Below are positions 50,725 through 61,639 of a stretch of 64,000 nucleotides of DNA, one piece after another (position 1 is the first letter of the stretch; every line of letters starts with the position of its first letter). The stretch comes from Actinacidiphila yeochonensis CN732 (GTDB lineage: Bacteria > Actinomycetota > Actinomycetes > Streptomycetales > Streptomycetaceae). The translations under genes and the position numbers were made by a program. The notes below the pieces were generated by a model. It worked only from the letters and a program-made list of their open reading frames with translations, did no database searches and had not been told where the DNA came from. The stretch spans positions 620,001 through 684,000 of the forward strand of contig NZ_JQNR01000003.1 of assembly GCF_000745345.1 (NCBI RefSeq), in the 5' to 3' direction.

Positions 50725-52014
50725 GTGAGCGTCCGGGGGAGAAGCGGACTGCTGCGCAGGCACCGGGACTTCCGCCTGCTGTGGTGCGGAGAGACCGCCG
50801 GGAAGTACGGCTCGTCCGTCACCTCCGTGGCGATGCCGCTGGTCGCCGTCTCCACGCTGCACGCCGGCCCCTTCGACGTCGGCCTGCTGAGCGCGTCCGC
50901 CTGGCTGCCGTGGCTGCTCATCGGGCTGCCGGTCGGGGCGTGGGTGGACCGGACGCGGCGCCGGCCGGTCATGCTGGCGGCCGCCGCCGCGTCGTTCCTG
51001 CTCTTCGCCCTGATCCCGGTGGCGGGGTGGGCGGGTCGGCTGAGCGTCGGGCTGCTGGTGGCCGTGGCGCTGCTGACCGGCACGGCGGCGGTGTTCTTCC
51101 AGACCGCGTACAGCGCCTACCTGCCCCTCCTCCTCGAACCCGCCGATCAGCCCGAGGGCAACGCGAAGCTGCACGGCAGCGCGTCCGCCGCGCAGATCGC
51201 CGGCCTCGGGTCCGCGGGCCTCATCGGGCAGGCCGCGGGCGTGGTCGACGCGATGTTCGCCAACGCGGGAACGTTTCTCGTCTCGATCCTCTGCCTGGCG
51301 GGCATCCGCAAGCGCGAGCCGCGCCGCGACCGCGCGGCCGCCCGGCCCCGGGGCGCCCTGCTCGCCGAGGTCGGCGAGGGGCTGCGGCTGGTCGGCCGCG
51401 ACCCGTGGCTGCGCTCGCTGACGCTCTTCGGAGCCGCCTCGAACCTGGCGCTCATGGGCTACCAGTCGATCCAGGTCGTCTTCCTCGTCCACGCCGTGGG
51501 TCTGGCGGACGGCGCGGTCGGCGGGCTCGTCGCGACCACCAGCCTGGGCGGCGTGGTCGGGGCGCTGGTCGCCCGCCGGGTCGCCGTGCTGGTGGGGACG
51601 GCCCGCGCGACGGTGCTGTTCGAGCTGGGCGCCACCGTCCTCGCCCTGCTCATGCCGCTGGCGTCCCCCGGGGCCGGGCTGCTGCTCTTCGCCACGGGCG
51701 GGTTCGGCGTGGCGGCCGGGGTGGTGGCCGGCAACGTCATCACGGCCGGCTTCCGGCAGCGCTACTGCCCGCCCGAGCTGCTGGGGCGCCTCACCGCCAG
51801 CTCGGCCTTCCTCAACTACGGAACGATCCCGCTGGGCGCCCTGCTCGGCGGCTGGCTCGGCGGTGTCCTGGGCCTGCGTACGGCGATGTGGATCACGACG
51901 GCGGGGGTGCCGATCGCCGCGCTCGTCCTCCTCCTCTCCCCCGTCGGCCGCGTCCGCGACCTCCCCACGGCGCCCGCCCCGGCCGTACCCCCGCTCCTCC
52001 CCCACCCGGCCTGA
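50725..52014 (+). CDS. MFS transporter (MFS_3/EntS-like), 429 aa
   Basis: GTG 50725 after GGAGGGCGGAG. The N-terminal RHRDFRLLWCGETAGKYGSS is typical of MFS_3 exporters, followed by twelve predicted membrane segments with GAWVDRTRRRPVML as motif A. The tail is Pro-rich. It lies 58 bases after the epoxide hydrolase gene in the same direction; a functional link is possible but not evident. Confidence 0.92.
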   Translation: MSVRGRSGLLRRHRDFRLLWCGETAGKYGSSVTSVAMPLVAVSTLHAGPFDVGLLSASAWLPWLLIGLPVGAWVDRTRRRPVMLAAAAASFLLFALIPVAGWAGRLSVGLLVAVALLTGTAAVFFQTAYSAYLPLLLEPADQPEGNAKLHGSASAAQIAGLGSAGLIGQAAGVVDAMFANAGTFLVSILCLAGIRKREPRRDRAAARPRGALLAEVGEGLRLVGRDPWLRSLTLFGAASNLALMGYQSIQVVFLVHAVGLADGAVGGLVATTSLGGVVGALVARRVAVLVGTARATVLFELGATVLALLMPLASPGAGLLLFATGGFGVAAGVVAGNVITAGFRQRYCPPELLGRLTASSAFLNYGTIPLGALLGGWLGGVLGLRTAMWITTAGVPIAALVLLLSPVGRVRDLPTAPAPAVPPLLPHPA

Positions 52015-52030
52015 CCCCTGCCCCCACACC

Positions 52031-52118
52031 GACCCTCCGCCCGAGCGGGGAGCGCGACACGACGGCGCCGCCCTGCACCGGCGGAACGCCGACCACGCCC
52101 GCACGCGCGGGGAGCCCG
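52031..52118. repeat. Two degenerate CRISPR-repeat-like elements 60 bp apart
   Basis: GACCCTCCGCCCGAGCGGGG at 52031 and GACCACGCCCGCACGCGCGG at 52091, each followed by GAGC or GGAGC. They share the CCCG...GCGGGGAGC core and orientation of the element at 49277 and have the spacing of a I-E repeat-spacer unit. Both are eroded. Confidence 0.3.
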
Positions 52119-52139
52119 CACCCGGCGGCCGCGGCACGG

Positions 52140-52481
52140 TCAGAGCAGGCCCAGGACGAGGGCGGCCACCGCGGTGGCCAGGAAGACGATCCCGCCGACG
52201 ATGTTGCGGGAACCCACGCGCAGGTGGGCGATGATGGCGCCGACGAAGTACAGCACGAGGCCGGAGGCGGCCAGGGTTCCCAGGATCGGCACGACGAAGC
52301 CGGCCGCCAGCCCCACGGTGCCCGCGGCCAGCAACGTACCCAGTACCGGTACGTACTTCCGGGGTATGCCCTTCATGTCCGCCTGGGACTTGGGGTATTC
52401 GTGGCCGATCAGGTAGGTGACGGCGGCGGCGCCGTTGAAGAGCACGCCGAGGACGGTGACGACGACGAAGGCGGCATGCAT
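52140..52481 (-). CDS. DoxX-family membrane protein, 113 aa
   Basis: ATG 52481 (MHAAFVVVTVLGVLFNGAAA) has GGAGAGA upstream. Four membrane segments span nearly the whole protein (for example YVPVLGTLLAAGTVGLAAGF and GLVLYFVGAIIAHLRVG), the DoxX-like layout of small quinone-linked or unknown-function membrane proteins. It is convergent with the MFS gene. Confidence 0.85.
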   Translation of the reverse strand: MHAAFVVVTVLGVLFNGAAAVTYLIGHEYPKSQADMKGIPRKYVPVLGTLLAAGTVGLAAGFVVPILGTLAASGLVLYFVGAIIAHLRVGSRNIVGGIVFLATAVAALVLGLL

Positions 52482-52643
52482 GTTCTCTCCGCATCTGTGG
52501 GACAAGGAGCGGACCGTCCCCGCGCGGGCGCGGAGCGCACTGGTCGACCCGGACCCTAGCTGGCGGGGGCCTCTTTGACATCACCTCCGTCGAAACCGCC
52601 GTCCCGGCGCGGGTGAACCGGGCGCGCCGACCGCCCGCCGTGG

Positions 52644-52680
52644 AAAAGCGGGCGCCCCGAGCCTCGGGGCGCCCGCTTTT
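52644..52680. terminator. Perfect 18-bp-arm terminator hairpin
   Basis: AAAAGCGGGCGCCCCGAG (52644-52661) and its exact complement (52663-52680), with A- and T-runs at the base for termination in both directions. It lies between two divergently placed genes, where no transcript should end, which suggests a lost gene or rearrangement. Confidence 0.9.
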
Positions 52681-52691
52681 AGCCTCGGGCC

Positions 52692-53171
52692 GTGCCGGAG
52701 CCGTCGAGCGCGCGCTTCTACGACGAACTCGCCGACGACTACCACCTGATCCACTCCGACTGGGACGCGAGCGCCCGCCGGCAGGGGGACGTGCTGGACG
52801 CCCTGATCGACCGGGCGTGCGCGACGGTACTCGACTGCTCCTGCGGCATCGGCACGCAGGCCGTCGGGCCGGCGCTCCACGGGCACAGCGTCACCGGCAC
52901 CGACATCAGCCCCGCGCCGTCCGCCGCGCCGCCCGCCGCGCCGTCCGCGAAGCCGCCGGGCGGGGGCTGCCCCTGCGTACGGCCGCCGCCGACAGGCGCC
53001 GTCTGCCCTTCCCCGACGGCCGGTTCGACGCCGTCGTCCGCGCCGACAACGCGCTGCCCCGCCTCCTGACCGAGGCCGACGTGCGATCCGCGCTCGGCGA
53101 GACGCGCCGTGTGCTCCGCCCCGGCGGTCAGCTACTGGTCAGCACCCGCGGAAGCACCCGCCGACGGGACG
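52692..53171 (+). pseudogene. Broken SAM-dependent methyltransferase gene
   Basis: From GTG 52692 the frame reads SARFYDELADDYHLIHSDWD and motif I TVLDCSCGIGTQAVG, then GHSVTGTDIS. After about 52920 the methyltransferase sequence continues in another frame: REAAGRGLPLRTAAADRR, RLPFPDGRFDAVV, NALPRLL and RRVLRPGGQLLVSTR. A frameshift therefore lies near 52915-52930. The 3' third is missing: the sequence stops being methyltransferase-like at about 53171, where the convergent exporter gene ends. The gene cannot make a full enzyme unless the shift is a sequencing error. Confidence 0.8.
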
Positions 53172-53172
53172 G

Positions 53173-55541
<2,369 letters not shown>

Positions 55542-55767
55542 CGACGGCTCCTTACGGCTCGACGGTTCTCATACGGCCCACGCCACCTCCGACGCGGACC
55601 GGACGTCTTATGTTCGCACCATTTGTCCCGTTATGGCGTATGGAGTCTGCCAGCGGAGTGCGGGGGAGGCGTGCCGCATCCCCACCTGATCGGCATAATC
55701 GGGTCTGGCTTCGCACAGATCGCACCCAAGGGGTGGGCGGTCGGCGAGCGACGGCGGGAGGGGTCCA

Positions 55768-57351
55768 GTGACGCCGAAGAACAAAGGTGGCCGGGCGAAG
55801 GGGCGCAGGCAGCCCTCGGGCCCTGCGTACGGTCCCGGCAGCCCCACCGATCGCCCTGGCACCCCCGAACCCTCCTCCGACGGCTCCCCCGGCTCGACGG
55901 GCTCCCCCTCGCCCCGGCCCGGACCGGCCCCGACGGCGGGCGGGGACGACACGCCCACGACCCAGCTGCTCGTCGTACGGGTGACCGCCGAGGCCGGCGA
56001 CCCGGCAGGCAAGGGCGCCGCGGTGGCCGGCCCGATGCGGGCCGGCCGGAGCCCCGTCCCGCCCCCGGCCCGCCCCGTGACCGCCACTCCGCCCGGTCCG
56101 ACCGGCCGCGCGACCCCCCAGCCCGGCCCTCCGACCAGGCCGCCGACCGGCCCCGCCTCGCCGCACGGCCTGATCCCCGTACCCGCCCAGGGGCGCACCC
56201 CGGCGCCGGAAGCCCAGCACGGCGGAGGCCCCGGCCGGACCCCGGCCGGACCGCTGATACCCGCGGGCGCCGGGGGCCCCCGCATGCTGCCGGCCGCCAC
56301 GTCCACCCCAGGCTCCGACGCCGCACAAGGTCCCGCCCCGGACGAGGACCACGCCGCAGACCCCCGCGCCGCCGCGCGCGCCGCTCAGCGCGCCGCCGCA
56401 GTGGCCGCCGCCGAGGGCTTCCACCCGCTGTGGCTGCGCCCCTACGTCGGCAGGCCGGAGGTCATGGACGCCGAGACGACCGACCGGCTGCCGATCATCC
56501 AGGGCGGCCCCGGCCACCGCGGACCGGCCACCGCGGACCGGCGGCTCTTCCCGGCCGCGGCCGCGGCGGCCGCAGCGCGCCCGGGGGACGAGGGGTACTC
56601 CGGCTTCGCGTACCCGCCGGTCGGGCCGTCCGGCGACGCGCTCTCCGCCGACGAGGCCCGCGACACCGCCGCGCGGGGCCGGCACCGGAGGCGCCGGCGC
56701 CGCATTGTGGCCGCCGCGGCGGTCGCCGCGGGCGCGCTGGCCGCGGGCGCGGCGGCGGTGACCGGGCAGGTCCTGGGCAACGATCGGGCCCCGACCGACC
56801 TGGCCGTACCGGACCGCACCTCCGCGGTGCCCGATGTGACGCTGCCGCCGGACGCCTCCGCCTCCCCGCACGCCGACAACGGCGGGACCACGCCCGGCAC
56901 GCCGCCGCCCACGACGACCCCGGCGCCGTCCACCACGCCCACCGCCTCGGCCACCCCGTCGGGCAAGGTGTCCTCCACCCCGGCCTCGACCCCGACGGCA
57001 ACCAGCACCTCGACACCGCAGGCCACGGCGACCGCCACGGCCACGACCACGACGACGCCCAGCACCGAGCCGACCACCGAGCCGACCTCCGACGCGGGAG
57101 ACGGCTCCCAGCACTCCGACGAGCAGGTGCTCAGCCAGGGCGACTCCGGCAGGGCCGTGGCCGACCTCCAACGGCGCCTGTCCGACCTGGGGATATACGA
57201 CGGCAGGGTCGACGGCGACTACGACCACGAGGTGGAGCGGGCCGTGGCCAGGTTCCAACACCAGTACGACGTGGACGATCTGGACACGGGCACGCCGATC
57301 GGCGAGGCCGGGCCGAACACCCGCGCGACGCTGAGGTCCCTGACCTCCTGA
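55768..57351 (+). CDS. Membrane protein with C-terminal peptidoglycan-binding domain, 527 aa
   Basis: GTG 55768 after GGGAGGGG. The first 300 residues are Pro/Ala/Gly-rich and disordered, with the islands TTQLLVVRVTAEAGD and GFHPLWLRPYVGRPEVMDAE. A membrane segment follows (RIVAAAAVAAGALAAGAAAV, about residue 312), then a Thr/Pro/Ser wall-spanning linker and a PG_binding_1 domain (LSQGDSGRAVADLQRRLSDL, then YDGRVDGDYDHEVERAVARF). It probably links membrane and cell wall. It is divergent from the exporter gene. Confidence 0.9.
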   Translation: MTPKNKGGRAKGRRQPSGPAYGPGSPTDRPGTPEPSSDGSPGSTGSPSPRPGPAPTAGGDDTPTTQLLVVRVTAEAGDPAGKGAAVAGPMRAGRSPVPPPARPVTATPPGPTGRATPQPGPPTRPPTGPASPHGLIPVPAQGRTPAPEAQHGGGPGRTPAGPLIPAGAGGPRMLPAATSTPGSDAAQGPAPDEDHAADPRAAARAAQRAAAVAAAEGFHPLWLRPYVGRPEVMDAETTDRLPIIQGGPGHRGPATADRRLFPAAAAAAAARPGDEGYSGFAYPPVGPSGDALSADEARDTAARGRHRRRRRRIVAAAAVAAGALAAGAAAVTGQVLGNDRAPTDLAVPDRTSAVPDVTLPPDASASPHADNGGTTPGTPPPTTTPAPSTTPTASATPSGKVSSTPASTPTATSTSTPQATATATATTTTTPSTEPTTEPTSDAGDGSQHSDEQVLSQGDSGRAVADLQRRLSDLGIYDGRVDGDYDHEVERAVARFQHQYDVDDLDTGTPIGEAGPNTRATLRSLTS

Positions 57352-57416
57352 CGACCCGCGCGGCCTCACGCCGCTCCACGGCGCTCCACGCCGCCCCTAC
57401 GCCGCCCTACGCCGCC

Positions 57417-58151
57417 CTATGATGCCTTGGACGGCGACGGCTTCGGTGCGGAACCCGACGAACTCGGCGACGGGCTTGGCGCGTTCGGGGCCGGGCCGAA
57501 GACCACGGTCACCTTGTCGAAGCCCAGCGAGGTCAGCATCCGCGTCAGCATGCCGCGGGTGTTGGTCTCGGCCCGGCCTGCCAGGTTCGTCTGTTTGGCG
57601 GCGTCCTGGATCTTCTGCGCGGCCAGCACGTTGAGCTGCTGCGTGTTGCCGGGGTTTCCGCTGAAGAAGTCGCCGACCCGGTCGAAGAAGCCGCGCTGCT
57701 GCGAGACCACGTATGAGTTCTTCGGGTCGAGCGAGGCCCGCTCCAGCGCCGCGTGCGGCAGTCGGATCGTGGCGCTCCTCCGGTCACCGGAGACCTGCAC
57801 GGCCCCGGACCCGACCTTGCCGAAGTCGACGTACGCGTCCACGCTGCCCGCCCCGACGTAGAGGGTGCGCTTGCCGCGGACCGCGTCCGGCAGGAACTTC
57901 GCGTCCTTGTCCAGGTCCACCACCACCTCGAAGTTGCCGCTGGCGCCCTCGAAGCGGTTCATGTCCTGGATGGACTTCAACACCACCGGCCCGCTGCGGA
58001 CGTCGGTCTTCTCCGCGAACGGGTTGGGGATGCCGGGCAGGAGGTCCGCCCTGCCCAGGAGGAAGAACAGCAAGCCCAGCACGACCACGCCGACGACGAT
58101 CCGCGCCCACCACGGTGTGGTGCGCACCACCCCGACCTGTTGCGTCTCCAT
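57417..58151 (-). CDS. DUF4230 membrane-anchored protein, 244 aa
   Basis: ATG 58151 (METQQVGVVRTTPWW) has GAGGAGGTG upstream. One N-terminal membrane segment (IVVGVVVLGLLFFLLG) precedes an extracellular DUF4230 domain (VVLKSIQDMNRFEGASGNFE, VGAGSVDAYVDFGKV and LGFDKVTVVFGP). The Ser/Pro/Lys tail is low-complexity. Function unknown in the family. It is convergent with the peptidoglycan-binding protein gene. Confidence 0.88.
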   Translation of the reverse strand: METQQVGVVRTTPWWARIVVGVVVLGLLFFLLGRADLLPGIPNPFAEKTDVRSGPVVLKSIQDMNRFEGASGNFEVVVDLDKDAKFLPDAVRGKRTLYVGAGSVDAYVDFGKVGSGAVQVSGDRRSATIRLPHAALERASLDPKNSYVVSQQRGFFDRVGDFFSGNPGNTQQLNVLAAQKIQDAAKQTNLAGRAETNTRGMLTRMLTSLGFDKVTVVFGPAPNAPSPSPSSSGSAPKPSPSKAS

Positions 58152-58318
58152 GACACACCTCCTCACGGGCTCGGCTACCCCGGCCGGCCCGCGTCATGGG
58201 CCCCAGAAACCCCCAACTCCCGCCATTACAGGACCCGATGGGGATGTCCGGCACGCCAGGGCCGAACCGCGGACCGCCTCAGCGCCCGGGTCCGGCCGCC
58301 TCAGCACCCCCGCGGTCC

Positions 58319-58945
58319 TCAGCCCAGGTGCGGTACGCCTTCCACGAACTGGAGCAGCCCCCACGTGAAGTGGGCCACCACGCGGCCGGGCCCGCCGCCG
58401 GAGCCGGCGTTGGGCGCGGGCTCCGGCGGCAGGCCGGAGCCGGGTGGCGGGGTCAGGGCGAGGCGCGCGCGGGTCGGCGCGTCCGGCGGCAGCGGCACGG
58501 CGGGGGCGAAGGCCCGGGCCGCGTCGTCGATGACGCAGGACCAGGGGGTGAGGTCGTCCAGGGAGCGCAGCGGTGGCGGCGGCTCCCCCGGCGCCCGGAC
58601 CAGCGACTCGTTCAGCACGGCGGCGCCGCCGGGCGCCGTCACCACCTCGAACCGCAGGTCGGGCCAGAGCGGCACCGGCCACAGCGCCGAGCGCAGCTCG
58701 ACGTCGCCCACCCGGCGGCGCCGCACCTGCTCGGGCGGGCCGAGGGCGGTGCGGTAGCGGGCCTCGCCACGGGGGAAGCCGCGGGCGTGCAGCCGCGCCT
58801 GCCACCTGCGGTGCGCCTCGCGCAGCTCCGTCCGGGTGGCGCCGAGAGCGCGCAGGGCGTCCTCGACGAGCCCGGGGTTGTGGTCGGCCATCCGCCGCAG
58901 CAGCACCAGCTGGAAGTGGGCCGGCCCGAAGGGTTCCGTCGGCAT
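58319..58945 (-). CDS. Hypothetical protein, 208 aa
   Basis: Start ATG 58945 ([20 protein letters not shown]) lies 7 bases after a TAGACT -10 hexamer with no ribosome-binding site, so the mRNA is probably leaderless. The protein contains [40 protein letters not shown] and [18 protein letters not shown] recognise no family. It appears to be a single-gene unit. Confidence 0.8.
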   Translation of the reverse strand: MPTEPFGPAHFQLVLLRRMADHNPGLVEDALRALGATRTELREAHRRWQARLHARGFPRGEARYRTALGPPEQVRRRRVGDVELRSALWPVPLWPDLRFEVVTAPGGAAVLNESLVRAPGEPPPPLRSLDDLTPWSCVIDDAARAFAPAVPLPPDAPTRARLALTPPPGSGLPPEPAPNAGSGGGPGRVVAHFTWGLLQFVEGVPHLG

Positions 58946-58952
58946 GGCGGCG

Positions 58953-58958
58953 AGTCTA
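58953..58958 (-). promoter_or_regulatory. -10 element of a leaderless promoter
   Basis: On the minus strand TAGACT is followed by 7 bases and then ATG (58945), the spacing expected when transcription starts at the A of the start codon. Confidence 0.55.
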
Positions 58959-59250
58959 GGGCTGGCGTCGCCGCCCGATCTTTTGTACCGTTGAGAAACA
59001 AAGTGGTTCCGCCCGCTCACCCTGACCCGCGGGCGGGACCATGGAGTACGACGCACGGGGCCGAACCGGCCCGCCACGTCCGGAGCGCAGCACGGCGCCC
59101 GGGACGCCGGCGGGTTCGGGTCGGCCCCGCCGCCACGACCGGCGCCGACGCCGACGCCGACGCCGCACGGGCGCGCTCAGCGCCCACCGCGTCGCGGGGC
59201 GCCGCCCCGGCGGGAGGACCAGTCGCAGAGAGCCTGATGGAGCCGCGAAA
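58959..59250. other. Intergenic region upstream of the HAD gene
   Basis: Nothing gene-like is seen. A GACGCCGACGCC trinucleotide-type run at 59135-59165 would encode poly-Arg and is not coding. The HAD start at 59251 is preceded by GATGGAGCC. Confidence 0.5.
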
Positions 59251-59934
59251 ATGACGTCCACGCCCATGCCCAAGCCCACGTCCACCGAGTTCCGCGTCCG
59301 TGGACTGCTGCTCGACATGGACGGCACCCTGGTGAACTCCGACGCCGTCGTGGAGCGCTGCTGGCTGCGCTGGGCCGACAAGCACGGCCTTGACCACGAC
59401 CACGTGATGTCCATCGTCCACGGCCGCCAGGGCTACGCCACGATGGCCGTGCTCCTGCCGGACCGCCCGATGGCCGAGAACCTCGCCGAGAACGCCGTGC
59501 TCCAGGCCGAGGAGACCGCCGACACCGACGGCGTCGTCCCCGTCCCGGGCGCCCCCGCCTTCCTCGCCGCCCTCCAGGGCCGCCCGCACGCGCTGGTCAC
59601 CTCGGCGAGCGAGGCGCTGGCCACGGCGCGCATGGACGCGGCCGAGCTGCCCATGCCGCGGGTCCGGATCACCGCGGAGTCCGTCAGCGCCAGCAAGCCG
59701 GACCCCGAGGGCTTCCTCAAGGGCGCCGCCGAACTCGGCTTCCCGCCCGAGGACTGCCTGGTCTTCGAGGACTCCGAGGCGGGCATCGCGGCCGGCCGGG
59801 CGGCCGGTGTGCGCGTGGTGGGCGTCGGCCCGCGCGCCGCGGCCCTGGCCCCCGACGCGCACGCGCCCTCGCTGGAAGCCGTCCGCGTCGAGGCGGCGCC
59901 GGACGGGACCCTCATCGTCACTGTCACCGCGTAG
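59251..59934 (+). CDS. HAD-family phosphatase (sugar-phosphatase-like), 227 aa
   Basis: ATG 59251 (MTSTPMPKP). All four HAD motifs are present: LLLDMDGTLVNSD, ALVTSASE, SASKPDPEGFL with the catalytic Lys, and LVFEDSEAGIAAGRAAG. The alpha-helical cap sits between motifs I and II (subfamily IA). It resembles small sugar-phosphate phosphatases; the substrate is unassigned. Single-gene unit ended by a strong bidirectional terminator. Confidence 0.93.
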   Translation: MTSTPMPKPTSTEFRVRGLLLDMDGTLVNSDAVVERCWLRWADKHGLDHDHVMSIVHGRQGYATMAVLLPDRPMAENLAENAVLQAEETADTDGVVPVPGAPAFLAALQGRPHALVTSASEALATARMDAAELPMPRVRITAESVSASKPDPEGFLKGAAELGFPPEDCLVFEDSEAGIAAGRAAGVRVVGVGPRAAALAPDAHAPSLEAVRVEAAPDGTLIVTVTA

Positions 59935-60085
59935 TACGTCCTTCACCGCGCAGTACGTCCTCTATAGGAAGCCGCCGAGCCGCCCACTCAGGGCCCATAA
60001 GGCGGCCGTACGTCCTATAGGGCCTGGACGGCCGTCCTATAGGACGGCACGCGCCACCCGACGATCGGCACCGCCCCACGCGAAA

Positions 60086-60133
60086 CGACCCGGCGCCGGC
60101 CATGGCAGGTGAACCATGGCCGGCGCCGGGTCG
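60086..60133. terminator. Bidirectional terminator, 20-bp perfect stem
   Basis: Arms 60086-60105 and 60114-60133 are exact complements (CGACCCGGCGCCGGCCATGG on the left), with an 8-base loop. It lies between the convergent HAD and GDT1 genes. Two GTCCTATAG-type repeats lie just before it (60010-60060). Confidence 0.92.
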
Positions 60134-60154
60134 TCGTGCGTCCGGCGGGCGACG

Positions 60155-60736
60155 TCAGCCCGCGGCGGCCTCGTAGAGGCTGAAGCCGGCCAGCACGACC
60201 ATCACCGCGGCGGCCGCCTTCGTGATCAGGCCCAGCGGGACCCGCTTCATCAGCAGCCGGCCGCCGAAGACGCCCAGTGCGCCGACCGCCCACAGGCCCA
60301 GTACCGCGCCGATCGCGACGGAGACCGGGTTGTCGTAGCGGGCGGCCAGGTTGGCGGTCATGATCTGCGTGAGGTCGCCGAACTCGGCCACCAGGATCAA
60401 CATGAAGCCCGCCCCCGCGACCTTCCAGAAGCTCTGGTCGGCGGGCGCCTTGACCTCTTCCTCCTCCTCGCCCTTGGAGAACAGGAGCATGGCCGCGCCG
60501 GCCAGGAAGAGCACACCCACCACGCCCTGCACCCAGCGGTGCGGCAGCAGGGTGAGGAGGCTGCCGGCCGCGATGGCCAGCGCCACGTGGACGGCGAACG
60601 CGGCGGCGACGCCGACGAAGACGTAGGAGGGCCGGTAGCGGGTACCGAGAATCAGCCCGGCGAGCGCGGTCTTGTCGGGCAGTTCAGCCAGGAAGATCAC
60701 GCCGAAGCAGACGGCGATGACGGTGATGCTGAGCAC
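60155..60736 (-). CDS. GDT1/TMEM165 family (UPF0016) cation transporter, 193 aa
   Basis: GTG 60736 with GAGGAA upstream. Six membrane segments carry the two hallmark motifs FLAELPDKTALAGLI and LVAEFGDLTQIMTAN (ExGDxT type; the first is E-L-P-D-K-T), with a Glu-rich cytoplasmic loop (GEEEEEVKAP) between the halves. Family members export Mn2+ or exchange Ca2+/Mn2+ for protons. The candidate yybP-ykoY-like leader upstream would give manganese control. Confidence 0.93.
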   Translation of the reverse strand: MLSITVIAVCFGVIFLAELPDKTALAGLILGTRYRPSYVFVGVAAAFAVHVALAIAAGSLLTLLPHRWVQGVVGVLFLAGAAMLLFSKGEEEEEVKAPADQSFWKVAGAGFMLILVAEFGDLTQIMTANLAARYDNPVSVAIGAVLGLWAVGALGVFGGRLLMKRVPLGLITKAAAAVMVVLAGFSLYEAAAG

Positions 60737-60806
60737 GGAAGGTCGTTCCTCGTTCGGTCGGGGCGGCCACGACCGAGAGCACCACGGAAATCGACTCCGG
60801 GGAACG

Positions 60807-60915
60807 CTTCGGCCGCGGCAGCGTCAGGACACTGCGGCCGAAGGTCTCGCTGGCGGGCGCGACGAAACGCGCCGCCTCCGGGCGCCGGCCCACCTGGCGG
60901 ACGCGACCCCTTGAG
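60807..60915 (-). ncRNA. Candidate yybP-ykoY-type (Mn2+) riboswitch leader
   Basis: On the minus strand, CTCAAGGGGTCGC (about 60915-60903) can pair with GCGAGACCTT (60850-60841) to close an aptamer-like element containing the hairpin GGCGCGTTTCGTCGCGCC. GCGAGACCUU is a familiar 3' element of yybP-ykoY leaders, although the 5' GGGGAGUAG box is degenerate. The next segment forms a strong hairpin (CTTCGGCCGC with GCGGCCGAAG, 60807-60843) that shares CTT with the closing helix, so the two structures exclude each other. The downstream gene is a Mn-type exporter, the usual target. Confidence 0.5.
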
Positions 60916-61639
60916 GACGCGCACCCGGCGAGCAGTATGTCGACGGTCCGGCGAAGAGCTACTCCCCTTCTGCTGCGCACCACCCTACGGCATACCCCCT
61001 TCCACCCGGGCCCGCAATCACCTGATGCGACGTGTCCACCACCCTCCGCGAACGACCCGCGTCGCCCACGTCCGCCGCCGCGCGCCGCCGAGCGGGCCGT
61101 CACCGTCCGCGTGCGGGCACCCGGCCGCTCCTCCCGCCGCCCGTACGGTCGGCCGACGGACCCCCTTACCCTCCGTGCGGCCGGCCGTCCAGAGGGCACG
61201 CCGTGAGGGTTCGCACCCTTTCTGTCCTGCGGAAACGATGTGAGGGAGCACACCGGACCCGGTCGGCGGGGAGGGGCGGAGCCGGTCGGAGAAGGTCCGT
61301 ACAGGCGGTCCAGGTACGGCCGCGGCGGCGTTCGCGCCCCCATCGGCGGGCCCTCCGGAGGGCCATCGCGCACCCCGCCCGCCGAGGCCGAACCGCGCCT
61401 TTCCCAGCTGGCTATTCCCGCCGTGACCCCTTCGTGACTGTCTTCTACGTCACGCGACCGGGGCGGAACCGCCCGCGGGCACTGGCGTAACCTGTACGGC
61501 TGACGGTGGAAGAAGATCCACCGCTCGTTGACGCGGCTCCGAAGACGACGTTTCCGGAGCACTTTCGCCAGACGGGCCCGCACGACCTAAGCGCAACACC
61601 CCGGCAGGACTGGACTGGCGAAGGGCAGGAGGCGACGAC
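60916..61639. other. Intergenic stretch, 724 bp, no gene supported
   Basis: Open frames here are Arg/Pro/Gly-rich on both strands, with no ribosome-binding sites or recognisable domains. CGTGAC-N10-GTCACG at 61433-61454 is a weak dyad. GTAACCTGTACG at about 61490 may be part of the DedA promoter. The GDT1 leader occupies the left end. Confidence 0.5.

Noticed and set aside
52508-52538. Another CRISPR-repeat-like sequence (GTCCCCGCGCGGGCGCGGAGC)
   Set aside because: The dyad is broken and the resemblance is no better than expected for GC-rich intergenic DNA near the DoxX start.
60684-61583. 299-codon minus-strand frame upstream of the GDT1 gene
   Set aside because: Arg/Gly/Pro-rich without a domain, and its 3' end runs out of frame into the transporter gene.
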